A DNA stretch of 64,000 nucleotides. It comes from Williamsia sp. 1138. GTDB taxonomy: Bacteria > Actinomycetota > Actinomycetes > Mycobacteriales > Mycobacteriaceae. The notes beneath the pieces were generated by a model. That model was not told the DNA's origin. It was given only the letters and a program-made list of their open reading frames with translations, and made no database searches. The translations under genes were made by a program, and so were the position numbers. Location of the stretch: positions 248,001 to 312,000 of the forward strand of contig NZ_MJEJ02000053.1 in NCBI RefSeq assembly GCF_002095435.2. Reading direction: 5' to 3'. Of this stretch, positions 27,800-35,638 are shown piece by piece. Within the stretch, counting starts at the first letter, position 1, and each line of letters begins with the position of its first letter.

Positions 27800-27828
27800 A
27801 GTCGGAGGAGATATCACGTCCTCCGACT
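27800..27828. repeat. Second GGAGGA/TCCTCC hairpin
   Basis: A 10-bp stem, AGTCGGAGGA (27800-27809) with TCCTCCGACT (27819-27828), encloses the loop GATATCACG. It lies 24 bases before the DMT gene and could attenuate or end transcription from mbtF. Confidence 0.5.
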
Positions 27829-27851
27829 TCGGGATCGGTCATACTCAACCC

Positions 27852-28763
27852 ATGGTTTACGGCGTTCTGGCAGCACTTTTCGCGTGTATCGCATATGGCA
27901 CGTCATCGGTGCTGCAGGCCTACGGTGCCCGCAAGTCCAAAGACGACGCCCTCTCGCGCGGGGAGACCGCAGGCCTGGAAACCGCGACGGGTGGGCCGAC
28001 GATGCGCTCGACGCTGGCTGCGGTCCTCACCACGGCCTTCATCGCCGGAACATGCCTCGACGTCGTCGGATTCGCGGGCAACGCCGTGGGCTCGCGCCTG
28101 GCGCCGCTGTTCTTGTCGCAGACCATCGTCAGCGCGTATCTGGTGGTCACGGCGATCCTCGGGATCTTCGTCCTCGGCATCAAGTTGCTGCCACGCGACT
28201 GGATCGCCATCGGCGCGGTGGTCGCAGCCCTGTGCGCGATCGGGCTGTCCGCCGATCAGGACGGTCATGGACACGACGGCACCTGGTTCCACTGGGGTGT
28301 GCTCATCGCGGCGGTCGTGTTGTTCGCGACCTCGTCGGCACTTGTCCGGTGGCTCGGATCCCGCGTCGCCATCGCCGCCGGACTGTGCGCCGGAGCGATG
28401 TTCGGTGTGGTCGCGGTGTCTGTGCGGATCCTGCACGGCATCTCGGACTTCGACCTGGTCGAGATCATCAGCGACCCTGCGGCCTACGCGATCGCGCTTG
28501 CCGGAGTCGGTGGCTACTACCTCAACACCGTCGCCCTGCAACTCGGTTCGGTGAACTCGGCGACGGCCGCGGTCGTGGTCGGTGAGACCGTCATCCCGTC
28601 GGTCATCGGCATCATCTGGCTCGGCGACGACGCGGTACCCGGCCGAACCTGGCTGGCCGTGCTGGGTTTTGTCGTCGCGGTGGCCGGTGCGATGGTCATC
28701 GCCTGGTCGGGGGCCGCGCAGGCGGCCAACGAGGCAGAAGCCGGTGCAGACGCGAAGACCTGA
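27852..28763 (+). CDS. DMT/EamA-like multispan membrane protein
   Basis: It has 303 residues with about nine to ten hydrophobic segments, starting MVYGVLAALFACIAYGTSSVLQAYGAR and ending GRTWLAVLGFVVAVAGAMVIAWSG. Two similar halves and the C-terminal GETVIPSVIGIIWLGD resemble drug/metabolite-type transporters found across actinobacteria. A charged loop (HGHDG) is in the middle. It follows mbtF by 133 bases that hold two hairpins, so it may be expressed separately. No substrate can be named from sequence. Confidence 0.72.
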   Translation: MVYGVLAALFACIAYGTSSVLQAYGARKSKDDALSRGETAGLETATGGPTMRSTLAAVLTTAFIAGTCLDVVGFAGNAVGSRLAPLFLSQTIVSAYLVVTAILGIFVLGIKLLPRDWIAIGAVVAALCAIGLSADQDGHGHDGTWFHWGVLIAAVVLFATSSALVRWLGSRVAIAAGLCAGAMFGVVAVSVRILHGISDFDLVEIISDPAAYAIALAGVGGYYLNTVALQLGSVNSATAAVVVGETVIPSVIGIIWLGDDAVPGRTWLAVLGFVVAVAGAMVIAWSGAAQAANEAEAGADAKT

Positions 28764-28776
28764 TATCGGCTGCGTC

Positions 28777-28840
28777 CACCCACCCGTTTTCGGGCCGGCC
28801 CGTTGGAGTTTCCGGTGGGTGACGCTGAAACGGGTGGGTG
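28777..28840. terminator. Long-armed inverted repeat between convergent genes
   Basis: CACCCACCCGTTT (28777-28789) pairs perfectly with AAACGGGTGGGTG (28828-28840), 13 bp with a 38-base loop. It lies between the DMT gene and the convergent SagB-like gene, where a bidirectional terminator would be expected. The ACCCACCCG core recurs at 62679-62687. Confidence 0.55.
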
Positions 28841-28853
28841 AAAGCAGGCGAGC

Positions 28854-30227
28854 TCAGGGTTTCGGGGTGCCGAGCACGAGGCTGCCCAGTGCGCATTCGG
28901 TGAGTTCGTCCACCCCGGCCAGCTCGGCGAAAGCGGCGGTGTCGCAGTAACCCTGGGCGACGGTGCCCAGTCCCATGTCGGTGGCGACCAAGGACATCGT
29001 CTGGGTGAGCACTCCCACGTGTTTGAGCATCACCGCGTAGGGGATCTGCTCGTAGGTCCACATCACCCGCCCGACGCGCGCTGCGAAGACGAAGAGGATC
29101 TGCGGTAGCTGCCCGCCGGAGAGGGTGAGTGACGACGGCGTCAGCAACCGGGCGATCGCGGGATTCTCGATGTCGGTCACCGGGCGCAGGACGTGGTCGA
29201 ACGAGTCGTAGTGGTACATGCCCGGAGTCACTCCCTGGCATTCGCGCACAACGGGATACACCTCGAGTTCATACAGTCCACCGCCAGATGGATAGGGCCG
29301 GGAACCGAATTCCTCGTCGCCGATCACCCGCAACTTTCGGTTGCGGTGGGTGCGAAAGAGAAACTCGCCGAGCTGCTCGAGGGTCGGAGCCGACGTGGTG
29401 TCGAAGTCGCGGCAGGATGCGCGATCCTCGATGGCGCTGGTGAGGGCGTCGCCGGTGACGCGCAGTTCGTCGAGGTCTGCGTCCTTCAGTGCGACGGCCG
29501 GCCCCGGATACGCAGGCTTGCGCGCCGGCAGGGGTGGATACGCACCTGCCGCCCATTTTGTCGGGCCGAACCGTCCCCAATCCTTGGCGCGCACACCGAA
29601 GGTGCTGTTGCGGTGAAACCACAACTCGTGTGCGCCCCAGCTACGGGTGGCGAACTCGGACTCCTCGACACCGGCCTGCGCGGTGAAACCCGCCCACGTC
29701 AGGTCCCGCGCGAGCTCGGCCATGACGTGGGGCGCGGGCGGATCGGCCTCGGGCAGACCGGCCAGTACCGCCAGCACGCCCGCGTCGTGGATCTCGACGT
29801 CGCACCATGACAACGGATGCTCGGCCACGCACCGACCATCGACTCGATGGATCACCGCGAACTTCGAGAGCTGCCCCACCACAGTGCTGTCGGGCGACAC
29901 CGGCGGCCGGGGCGGGGGAGTGTCGAAGGGCCGCAAGGTGTACAGGTCGCGGCCTGCCCAGCGCACCGTGACCGACAGAAGTCCTCGGCCGACCAGGTCG
30001 TCCAGTAGCCGCGTCACCGTGGGATCGGCCCCGGCGCCCGGTAGATCGCCCAGGGCCACCCGTCCCCGGCCCAGTACCTTGAGTGTCTGCACCTGCGCCG
30101 GCGTGAGGGCGGTGAGTCGTTCCTTCGCTGGTAGCAGCACCGCAACGCCTCCCGGTGCGGTCATCGCGGACGCCCCCGCACGGAAGGCGTATGCCAACTC
30201 GCGGCCGGTCGCGGGTGGAGCCGTCAC
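28854..30227 (-). CDS. SagB/ThcOx-type flavin-dependent dehydrogenase
   Basis: It has 457 residues. The N-terminal 110 resemble a winged-helix or peptide-recognition domain (LTPAQVQTLKVLGRGRV, VTRLLDDLVGRGLLSV). The C-terminal 200 form a nitroreductase-like FMN domain with RASCRDFD, RPYPSGGGLYELEVYPVV, MWTYEQIPYAVMLKHVG and MGLGTVAQGYCD. The PSGGGLYELE block is the SagB/ThcOx signature; known members oxidise azolines to azoles. The start overlaps the stop of the siderophore-binding protein gene by 4 bases, so it is coupled to siderophore uptake. The likely job is oxidation of the phenyloxazoline to phenyloxazole, as nocobactin-type products require. That role is inference. Confidence 0.82.
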   Translation of the reverse strand: MTAPPATGRELAYAFRAGASAMTAPGGVAVLLPAKERLTALTPAQVQTLKVLGRGRVALGDLPGAGADPTVTRLLDDLVGRGLLSVTVRWAGRDLYTLRPFDTPPPRPPVSPDSTVVGQLSKFAVIHRVDGRCVAEHPLSWCDVEIHDAGVLAVLAGLPEADPPAPHVMAELARDLTWAGFTAQAGVEESEFATRSWGAHELWFHRNSTFGVRAKDWGRFGPTKWAAGAYPPLPARKPAYPGPAVALKDADLDELRVTGDALTSAIEDRASCRDFDTTSAPTLEQLGEFLFRTHRNRKLRVIGDEEFGSRPYPSGGGLYELEVYPVVRECQGVTPGMYHYDSFDHVLRPVTDIENPAIARLLTPSSLTLSGGQLPQILFVFAARVGRVMWTYEQIPYAVMLKHVGVLTQTMSLVATDMGLGTVAQGYCDTAAFAELAGVDELTECALGSLVLGTPKP

Positions 30228-31198
30228 TTCGCGGCGTTCTCGAATGCCGGGGTCATCTTCTCGAGTACGAACGGAAGCGATAGCGGTGATGGCTGGTTGA
30301 TGGCGCTGACCTCGGCGACACTGAGTTCGGCGACGGCGTTCTTCTTCACAGACGTGAGAGCCGAGTAGCCGGGCAATGTCTTCATTTTTTCGTTCAGCGC
30401 CGGTGAGTTGGCAGCCAGGATCATCATGTCCGACTGTAGTTCTGGCACGTTCTCGGTGGAGATCGGGAACCGCGGCTGTCCGTCGCGCTCGAAGATCTTC
30501 TGCAGTTCTGGTGCCATGGTCATGCCCATCGAGGTGAACACCTCGGCCGCACCGTCGGCGGGATCACCGAACACCTGGATCTGATCGTTGGTGAGGATCC
30601 AGGCAAGCGCGAAGCTCTTGCCGGCCAATCCCGGATTGGCTTGTTTGATCCCGTCGATCTTGCTGTTGACGCCATCGATGATCTGCTGCGCCTTCTCGGG
30701 CTCCCGGAGCACGGTGCCCATGAAGACGACCATCTCTTCCCACGGGTCCACCTGCTTGCCGGTGATGGAAGGGATTGTGGGGGCCAGCTTGCTCAGCTTG
30801 GCGAATGTCTCTGTCTGGTCGCCGAAATCCGTCGAGACGATGAGGTCGGGATCGACGGCCGCGACCTGGCTGGCGACGTCGCGGGAGGGGTCGATGGCCT
30901 CCGAGGATTCGAGCCGGTCACCGACCCAGGGCGTCGGGGCCTTGGTCAGCAGTTCGACGTTGTCGAGGTACGCGACAGGGGTGACGCCGAAAGCCAGTGC
31001 CACGTCGGTCCATTGGGTGCCGATGGTGACGATGTTCTTGGGGACGCCGTTGATCGTGACCGGGCCCATCGGAGTGTTCACCTGGATGGGTGCCCCGTTG
31101 CCGGAGTCCTCCTCCGGTGAACTGCAGGCGGTGACGGTGAGAGTCAGTGCCGCAAAGAGTGCGAGCAGGGCGGTCAGGCGGTTCGAGCGGGCTCGCAT
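30224..31198 (-). CDS. Ferric-siderophore-binding lipoprotein
   Basis: Class III periplasmic-binding protein of a siderophore ABC importer. From the ATG at 31198 it has 324 residues, with a signal peptide and lipobox VTAC (Cys25) followed by a Ser/Glu-rich tether. The fold is shown by TINGVPKNIVTIGTQWTDVALAFG, VAAVDPDLIVSTDFGDQTETFAKLSKLAPTI (split here) and the C-terminal LPFVLEKMTPAFENAAK. An ATG at 31219 that overlaps the SIP stop (ATGA) would add seven residues; I prefer 31198 for the better signal peptide and AGAGAG upstream. It is the middle gene of the SIP-SBP-SagB operon. Its permease and ATPase partners are not in the window. Confidence 0.88.
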   Translation of the reverse strand: MRARSNRLTALLALFAALTLTVTACSSPEEDSGNGAPIQVNTPMGPVTINGVPKNIVTIGTQWTDVALAFGVTPVAYLDNVELLTKAPTPWVGDRLESSEAIDPSRDVASQVAAVDPDLIVSTDFGDQTETFAKLSKLAPTIPSITGKQVDPWEEMVVFMGTVLREPEKAQQIIDGVNSKIDGIKQANPGLAGKSFALAWILTNDQIQVFGDPADGAAEVFTSMGMTMAPELQKIFERDGQPRFPISTENVPELQSDMMILAANSPALNEKMKTLPGYSALTSVKKNAVAELSVAEVSAINQPSPLSLPFVLEKMTPAFENAAK

Positions 31199-31215
31199 GG
31201 ATTCATCTCTCTTGA

Positions 31216-31911
31216 TCATTTCCAGTAGGCCTGGGACTTGACCGATGTCTTGGGCAATTTGCTCTTGAGCGACTTGGTGATGTCCCTGGTGGTGTAGAAC
31301 TCGCAGGCCACCCATCCGAACGCGTCGGGGGTGACCGACAGTCGTGCGGCAGTGTCGCGGAGGGCCTGTCCTTTGGTGCCGCGCTCGACCCACTCCACGG
31401 TGGTCGCGGACGTCGCTTTCAGAGGCAGGTTCTTGTCCGATTCGTGCTGCCACTCCAGCCACACCCGGGCGGGGACGTCGCCGATCGCGTCGAGCAGGGA
31501 GTTGATCGCGGGTACGGCGGCAGGATCACCGAAGATCAGATACTCCGACGGCGCTGGGTCGGGGATCGCGAACTTCGAGCCCATGACAGTGGCGCCGATG
31601 GTCTCGCCGACCTCTGCGGCCACTGCCCAATTCGCGGCCGGCCCGTCGTGGAGCGCGAACTCGATGTCGAAGGTGTCGGCGGCTTCGTCTGGGTCGACCA
31701 GGGTGTATCCGCGCTGCTGTTGCTTGTCGCCGTTCGGTATCCACAACCGGATCCACTGGGTCGGGTGGCGATCGTGGTGACCGAGCAGACCACCGGCCTT
31801 GAAGCTGATCCGGACGTAACTGTCCGTGACCTGCTGCTTGCCGGTCACGGTCAGTTCGTAGTCATCAGCGCCGAGTGCCTTGAGTACCAGCCCTTGTAGT
31901 CCCCTGCTCAT
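31216..31911 (-). CDS. Siderophore-interacting protein (FAD ferric-siderophore reductase)
   Basis: ViuB/SIP family, 231 residues, expected to reduce imported ferric siderophore in the cytoplasm and free the iron. The FAD-binding motif QQRGYTLVD (RxYT) lies near residue 67, with HPTQWIRLWIPNGD before it, the NAD(P)H-domain core PSEYLIFGDPAAVPAINSLLD near 130 and ARVWLEWQHESD. The first gene of its operon. No Shine-Dalgarno is visible before the ATG at 31911; a TAAGCT hexamer lies at -13 to -8 and an iron box just upstream, which fits leaderless transcription. Confidence 0.9.
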   Translation of the reverse strand: MSRGLQGLVLKALGADDYELTVTGKQQVTDSYVRISFKAGGLLGHHDRHPTQWIRLWIPNGDKQQQRGYTLVDPDEAADTFDIEFALHDGPAANWAVAAEVGETIGATVMGSKFAIPDPAPSEYLIFGDPAAVPAINSLLDAIGDVPARVWLEWQHESDKNLPLKATSATTVEWVERGTKGQALRDTAARLSVTPDAFGWVACEFYTTRDITKSLKSKLPKTSVKSQAYWK

Positions 31912-31916
31912 GACGG

Positions 31917-31935
31917 TGAGCTTAGCCTAAGCTCT
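31917..31935 (-). promoter_or_regulatory. Iron box over the SIP start
   Basis: Read on the minus strand, the 19-mer holds TTAGGCTAA exactly and matches the IdeR consensus at 14 of 19 positions. It ends only 5 bases before the SIP ATG, where it would cover the -10 element of a leaderless promoter and block it when iron is bound. Confidence 0.75.
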
Positions 31936-32011
31936 ACGGCTCGAGAATCATCGGAGAGGCCTGAGTTAGGGTTCACTCACTCCGAGGGACGCGACATGCT
32001 CTAATTGCCCG

Positions 32012-32206
32012 ATGCAGCAGTCGGACGAAGACGATGTCACCCAGGAGATCGCTCCCTGGGAATCGGGCGAACCGCAGGACGAGGACGCCGCGTCCGCCGG
32101 CATCAACTCTGCAACGGTGCTGGTCGCCGTCGGTGTATCGGCGATCATCGCCGCCTTTGTCGTCACCATCGGGCTCGTCGTGATCCTCTGGTTGCACACC
32201 CACTGA
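32012..32206 (+). CDS. Small single-span membrane protein
   Basis: It has 64 residues: an acidic N terminus (DEDDVTQEI, GEPQDEDAASAG) and one C-terminal hydrophobic segment, ATVLVAVGVSAIIAAFVVTI, ending LWLHTH. The segment is strikingly like that of the Mtb12-like protein at 16371 (VFVAAGVSAIISALIVSIGV). It diverges from SIP with about 100 bases between, so it may share the iron-box region. Unknown function; coding is supported by the TM pattern and the shared motif, but the size leaves some doubt. Confidence 0.65.
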   Translation: MQQSDEDDVTQEIAPWESGEPQDEDAASAGINSATVLVAVGVSAIIAAFVVTIGLVVILWLHTH

Positions 32207-32239
32207 CCTCCGGACTTTGCCAGGCCCTCCCGTTGCAGC

Positions 32240-32281
32240 CGGAGGATGTGGCCACAGTCGGAGGATGTGGCAGATCCTCCG
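32240..32281. repeat. Direct repeat plus hairpin of the GGAGGAT family
   Basis: CGGAGGATGTGGC occurs at 32240-32252 and again at 32259-32271. The second copy also starts a hairpin, CGGAGGAT (32259-32266) with ATCCTCCG (32274-32281), 7-base loop. It may terminate the small upstream gene. Confidence 0.55.
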
Positions 32282-32324
32282 GTAGGTTCTCGCCGGCTTG
32301 CGTGAGCAGTGCCTGGGCCGTAAT

Positions 32325-32346
32325 TTAGTTGTAGTCGTACAACTAA
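32325..32346. promoter_or_regulatory. MarR-type operator before the MFS-marR operon
   Basis: A perfect palindrome, TTAGTTGTA (32325-32333), spacer GTCG, TACAACTAA (32338-32346), lies 24 bases before the MFS start. TAGTTG/CAACTA arms are typical of MarR-family operators, and the MarR gene is the second gene of this operon, so autorepression is likely. Confidence 0.75.
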
Positions 32347-32370
32347 CCACCAGTGCCCGGGGGCGCCTTC

Positions 32371-34125
32371 ATGACGGCAGACATCACCACAGGTCGGATG
32401 AGCAGCGAGCACCCCGGCTACAAGTGGGTGGCACTGACCAACACCACGCTCGGGATGTTGCTGGTGACGGTCAACAGTTCGATCGTCATCATCTCTCTGC
32501 CTGCCATCTTCCGCGGGATCGGTCTGAACCCCCTCGAACCCGCCAACGTCAGCTATCTGCTCTGGCTGTTGATGGGGTTCCTGCTCGCATCGGCGGTGCT
32601 GGTCGTCACCTTCGGCCGCCTCGGCGACATGTACGGCCGCGTCAAGATCTACAACCTCGGGTTCGTCGTCTTCAGTGTCTGTGCGGTGCTGCTGTCCATC
32701 GACCCCTTCGTCGGCGACCTCGGAGCCATCTGGCTCATAGCCTTCCGGGTGATCCAGGGTGTGGGCGGTGCGATGCTGATGGCGACCTCGGCAGCCATCG
32801 TCACCGATGCATTTCCCTCGCGGCAGCGGGGAATGGCGTTGGGAATCAACATGGTTGCCGCCGTCGCCGGATCGTTCATCGGGCTGATCGTCGGTGGGCT
32901 GCTCTCGGAGTGGCACTGGCGCGCGGTCTTCTGGGTGAGCGTTCCGCTGGGTATCGCCGGAACGCTGTGGAGTATCCGGTCGCTGCGTGAGGTGGGAAGC
33001 CGCAACGCGGGGAAACTGGACTGGCCGGGCACGATCCTCTTCGGAATCGGACTGACCGTGCTGCTGACCGCCATCACGTACGGCATCCAGCCCTACGGAG
33101 AGAAGGCCACCGGATGGACGAGCCCGTGGATACTCGGTGGTGTCGCTGTCGGAGTGCTCCTTCTCGTCGCCTTCTGCGTGGTCGAGACGAGGGTCACCGA
33201 CCCGATCTTCGACGTCAAGCTGTTCAAGGTCCCGGCCTTCGGCCTGGGCAATCTCGCGGGTTTCATGAACGCGATCGGTCGCGGTGGACTGCAGTTCATG
33301 CTGATCATCTGGTTGCAGGGCATCTGGCTCCCGTTGCGCGGCTACGATTTCGAGTCGACACCGTTGTGGTCGGCGATCTACCTGCTGCCCTTGACGGTCG
33401 GCTTTCTGGTGAGTGGTCCGGTCGCGGGGTGGTTGTCCGACCGATACGGCGCCCGATGGTTCTCCGCCGGCGGATCGTTGGTCGTGGCGGCGACGTTCAT
33501 TGCGCTGCTGGAGATCCCGGTCGATTTCGACTACTGGCTGTTCGCCCTGCTCATCTTCCTCAACGGCGTCGGGTCCGGGCTGTTCGCGTCCCCGAACACC
33601 GCAGTGATCATGTCGAGTGTCCCGGCCCGGCAGCGCGGGGCCGCATCGGGCGTGCGAGCGACCTTCATGAACTCGGGCAACGCGTTGTCGATCGGTGTCT
33701 TCTTCTCTCTGATGGTGGTGGGGCTCGCCCAGCATCTGCCGTCCGCGCTGCGTGACGGGCTGATGACGCACGGCGTCTCGGCCGGGGCCGCCGGCCAGGC
33801 CGCGGACCTGCCACCTGTCGGGAGCCTGTTCGCGGCGTTCCTCGGATACAACCCGATCGAAGAACTGCTCGCCGACAGCGGCGAATTGTCCACACCCGCG
33901 GTCGACGCCGACACCCTCACCGGCCAGAGCTTCTTCCCGAATCTGATCTCCGAGCCGTTCCACGACGGCCTGGTCGTGGTGTTCGTCGCGGCCGCGGTGA
34001 TGATGGTGATCGCGGCGGTCGCCTCGGCGGTGGCGCCGGTAACCTATGTGGACGACGACTTGTCGCAGGCGCGGACCGATGAGGACGGCGCCGTCGCGGC
34101 TGCGCAACTGACGGGAAAACGGTGA
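32371..34125 (+). CDS. MFS exporter, EmrB/QacA (DHA2, 14-span) family
   Basis: It has 584 residues from the ATG at 32371 (a GTG at 32353 would add six). MFS motif A GRLGDMYGRVKIYNLGF lies after the second span, motif C-like VIQGVGGAMLMATSAAIV after, with NMVAAVAGSFIGLIVGG in the fifth span, and hydrophobic segments fit 14 spans. It ends with a charged cytoplasmic tail. The gene overlaps marR by one base and sits behind a MarR-type palindrome, the standard arrangement for an inducible drug or metabolite efflux pump. The substrate is unknown; siderophore export cannot be excluded given the neighbouring cluster. Confidence 0.9.
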   Translation: MTADITTGRMSSEHPGYKWVALTNTTLGMLLVTVNSSIVIISLPAIFRGIGLNPLEPANVSYLLWLLMGFLLASAVLVVTFGRLGDMYGRVKIYNLGFVVFSVCAVLLSIDPFVGDLGAIWLIAFRVIQGVGGAMLMATSAAIVTDAFPSRQRGMALGINMVAAVAGSFIGLIVGGLLSEWHWRAVFWVSVPLGIAGTLWSIRSLREVGSRNAGKLDWPGTILFGIGLTVLLTAITYGIQPYGEKATGWTSPWILGGVAVGVLLLVAFCVVETRVTDPIFDVKLFKVPAFGLGNLAGFMNAIGRGGLQFMLIIWLQGIWLPLRGYDFESTPLWSAIYLLPLTVGFLVSGPVAGWLSDRYGARWFSAGGSLVVAATFIALLEIPVDFDYWLFALLIFLNGVGSGLFASPNTAVIMSSVPARQRGAASGVRATFMNSGNALSIGVFFSLMVVGLAQHLPSALRDGLMTHGVSAGAAGQAADLPPVGSLFAAFLGYNPIEELLADSGELSTPAVDADTLTGQSFFPNLISEPFHDGLVVVFVAAAVMMVIAAVASAVAPVTYVDDDLSQARTDEDGAVAAAQLTGKR

Positions 34126-34565
34126 TGGATCTGCAGGGTGCTTCGGCCGCTTCGGTGTACCGCGACCTGGCGCGTGTCGTTCGATCGCTGCGGTCGCGGA
34201 CCGGCCAGAACTCCCAGCCGCTCAGCTCGCTGTCGGCGCTGTGGGTCCTGATCGACGCCGGCCGGCCGATCCGGTTGTCGGAACTCGCCGAACGCGAAAA
34301 CGTGACAGTGCCGACGATGTCGCGCATCGTGACAGGACTCGAACGGGACGGGCTCATCGCGCGGACCGCGGACCCGGACGACGGCCGGGCCAGTCTCCTG
34401 GCGGTGACCGAGGCAGGTGCCGACCTGATCAAGGGCAGCAGGTCCCGCCGGGTGCAAGCACTGGAGACCGCGCTCGAGGGTCTCGACGAGGCCGAACGCG
34501 AAGTGCTGGGACGCACCCTGCGCAAAGTGGCCGACGAACTGGCCGAGCGGCCCGAGAACGCCTAG
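34125..34565 (+). CDS. MarR-family transcriptional regulator
   Basis: It has 146 residues. A winged helix-turn-helix is clear: LSALWVLIDAGRPIRLSELAERENV, recognition helix VPTMSRIVTGLERDGLI and the wing ADPDDGRASLLAVTEAG. Helices at both ends form the usual dimer region. The ATG at 34125 shares its first base with the MFS stop codon; a GTG directly before is also possible. It most likely represses its own operon through the palindrome at 32325-32346 and is released by a small ligand. Confidence 0.9.
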   Translation: MDLQGASAASVYRDLARVVRSLRSRTGQNSQPLSSLSALWVLIDAGRPIRLSELAERENVTVPTMSRIVTGLERDGLIARTADPDDGRASLLAVTEAGADLIKGSRSRRVQALETALEGLDEAEREVLGRTLRKVADELAERPENA

Positions 34566-34581
34566 ACCCAGCAGCCCAGCT

Positions 34582-35385
34582 CTACGCCACGTCGATGATG
34601 ACCGGCGCGTGATCGCTGGCGCCCTTGCCTTTTCGTTCCTGTCGGTCGATCTCGGCGCCGCTGACGCGGGCCGCGAGCGCCGGTGAACACAGGCTGAAGT
34701 CGATGCGCATGCCTTCTTTGCGAGGAAAACGCAGCTGCGTGTAGTCCCAGTAGGTGTACACCCCGGGTCCGGGAGTGAAGGGCCGTACGACGTCCGTGAA
34801 GCCCACCTCGGTCATCGCGCTGAACGCCGCGCGCTCGGGCTCGGACGTGTGTGTCTTGTCGGCGAACAGGGCCGGATCCCACACGTCGTCGTCGGTGGGA
34901 GCGATGTTCCAGTCGCCGCTGAGGACGATCTGCGCGGTGGGGTCGTCGGCGAGCCACTTCGCGGAGGTATCACGCAGTGCAGCAAGCCATTCGAGCTTGT
35001 AAGTGTAGTGGGGGTCGGTGAGCGTGCGGCCATTCGGGACATACAGGCTCCAGACCCGCACTCCGCCGCAGGTGGCACCGATCGCGCGGGCCTCGATTGC
35101 GGGGTCCGCCTCGGCGTCCTTGCTGAAACCGGGCTGGTTCTCGAAGCTGGACTCGACGTCCTCGAGGCCGACGCGGGATGCGATGGCGACGCCGTTCCAT
35201 TGGCTGAAACCGACCGTGGCGAGCTCGTAGCCGGCGGCGGCGAACCCCATCTCGGGGAACTGCTCGTTCTTGCACTTGGTTTCCTGCATGGCGAGGACGT
35301 CGATGTTTGCCCTCTCGAGCCAATCGACGACCCTCTCGCTACGGGCGCGGATGGAGTTGACGTTCCAGGTGGCGATGCGAAGCAT
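34582..35385 (-). CDS. xthA: Exodeoxyribonuclease III
   Basis: AP endonuclease and 3'-5' exonuclease in base-excision repair, 267 residues. The EEP fold is shown by MLRIATWNVNSIRAR, DVLAMQETKCKNEQFP (metal-binding Glu), WSLYVPNG, LSGDWNIAPTDDD and the terminal GASDHAPVIID with the catalytic Asp-His pair. It is convergent with marR. In M. tuberculosis xthA (Rv0427c) is next to the GNAT gene Rv0428c; here about 6.4 kb separate them. Confidence 0.93.
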   Translation of the reverse strand: MLRIATWNVNSIRARSERVVDWLERANIDVLAMQETKCKNEQFPEMGFAAAGYELATVGFSQWNGVAIASRVGLEDVESSFENQPGFSKDAEADPAIEARAIGATCGGVRVWSLYVPNGRTLTDPHYTYKLEWLAALRDTSAKWLADDPTAQIVLSGDWNIAPTDDDVWDPALFADKTHTSEPERAAFSAMTEVGFTDVVRPFTPGPGVYTYWDYTQLRFPRKEGMRIDFSLCSPALAARVSGAEIDRQERKGKGASDHAPVIIDVA

Positions 35386-35502
35386 GTCCCCGAGTTTTCC
35401 ACACGGCCCTGCACCGGTGGGCCGCGCCCGGAGGCGGCAGGTGCCAGGGGCGTACCCTGGGGAGATCGGAACCTATCAGGTTCTCAAATAAGGGATCGCC
35501 AC

Positions 35503-35637
35503 ATGGCCGACAAGTCGCCACGTCAAGGTATGACCAAGAAATCCGGCAAGTCCCTGAAGGAAAAGCGTGCGATCAAGAAGGGGAAGGCAGACGCCGCCCC
35601 GGGCGAGACCATCTTCACCGGCAACAAAAAGCGCTGA
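35503..35637 (+). CDS. Small basic conserved protein
   Basis: It has 44 residues, MADKSPRQGMTKKSGKSLKEKRAIKKGKA... ending FTGNKKR (written in part), with 14 Lys or Arg residues. Short Lys-rich proteins of this type with SLKEKRA are common in actinobacteria; the function is unknown and nucleic-acid binding is only a guess from charge. AGGGA lies about 8 bases before the ATG. A small palindrome, GAACCT-ATC-AGGTTC (35469-35483), precedes it. The stop is one base before the TTG of the next gene, so the two are probably coupled. Confidence 0.65.
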   Translation: MADKSPRQGMTKKSGKSLKEKRAIKKGKADAAPGETIFTGNKKR

Positions 35638-35638
35638 A

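Noticed and set aside
31966-34107. 713-codon minus-strand frame opposite the MFS gene
   Set aside because: Composition is dominated by Arg, Asp, Gln and His with no domain pattern; the plus strand encodes a clear 14-span exporter.
35469-35483. Dyad GAACCT-ATC-AGGTTC before the small basic protein
   Set aside because: Six-base arms are easily found by chance, and no regulator gene is adjacent.
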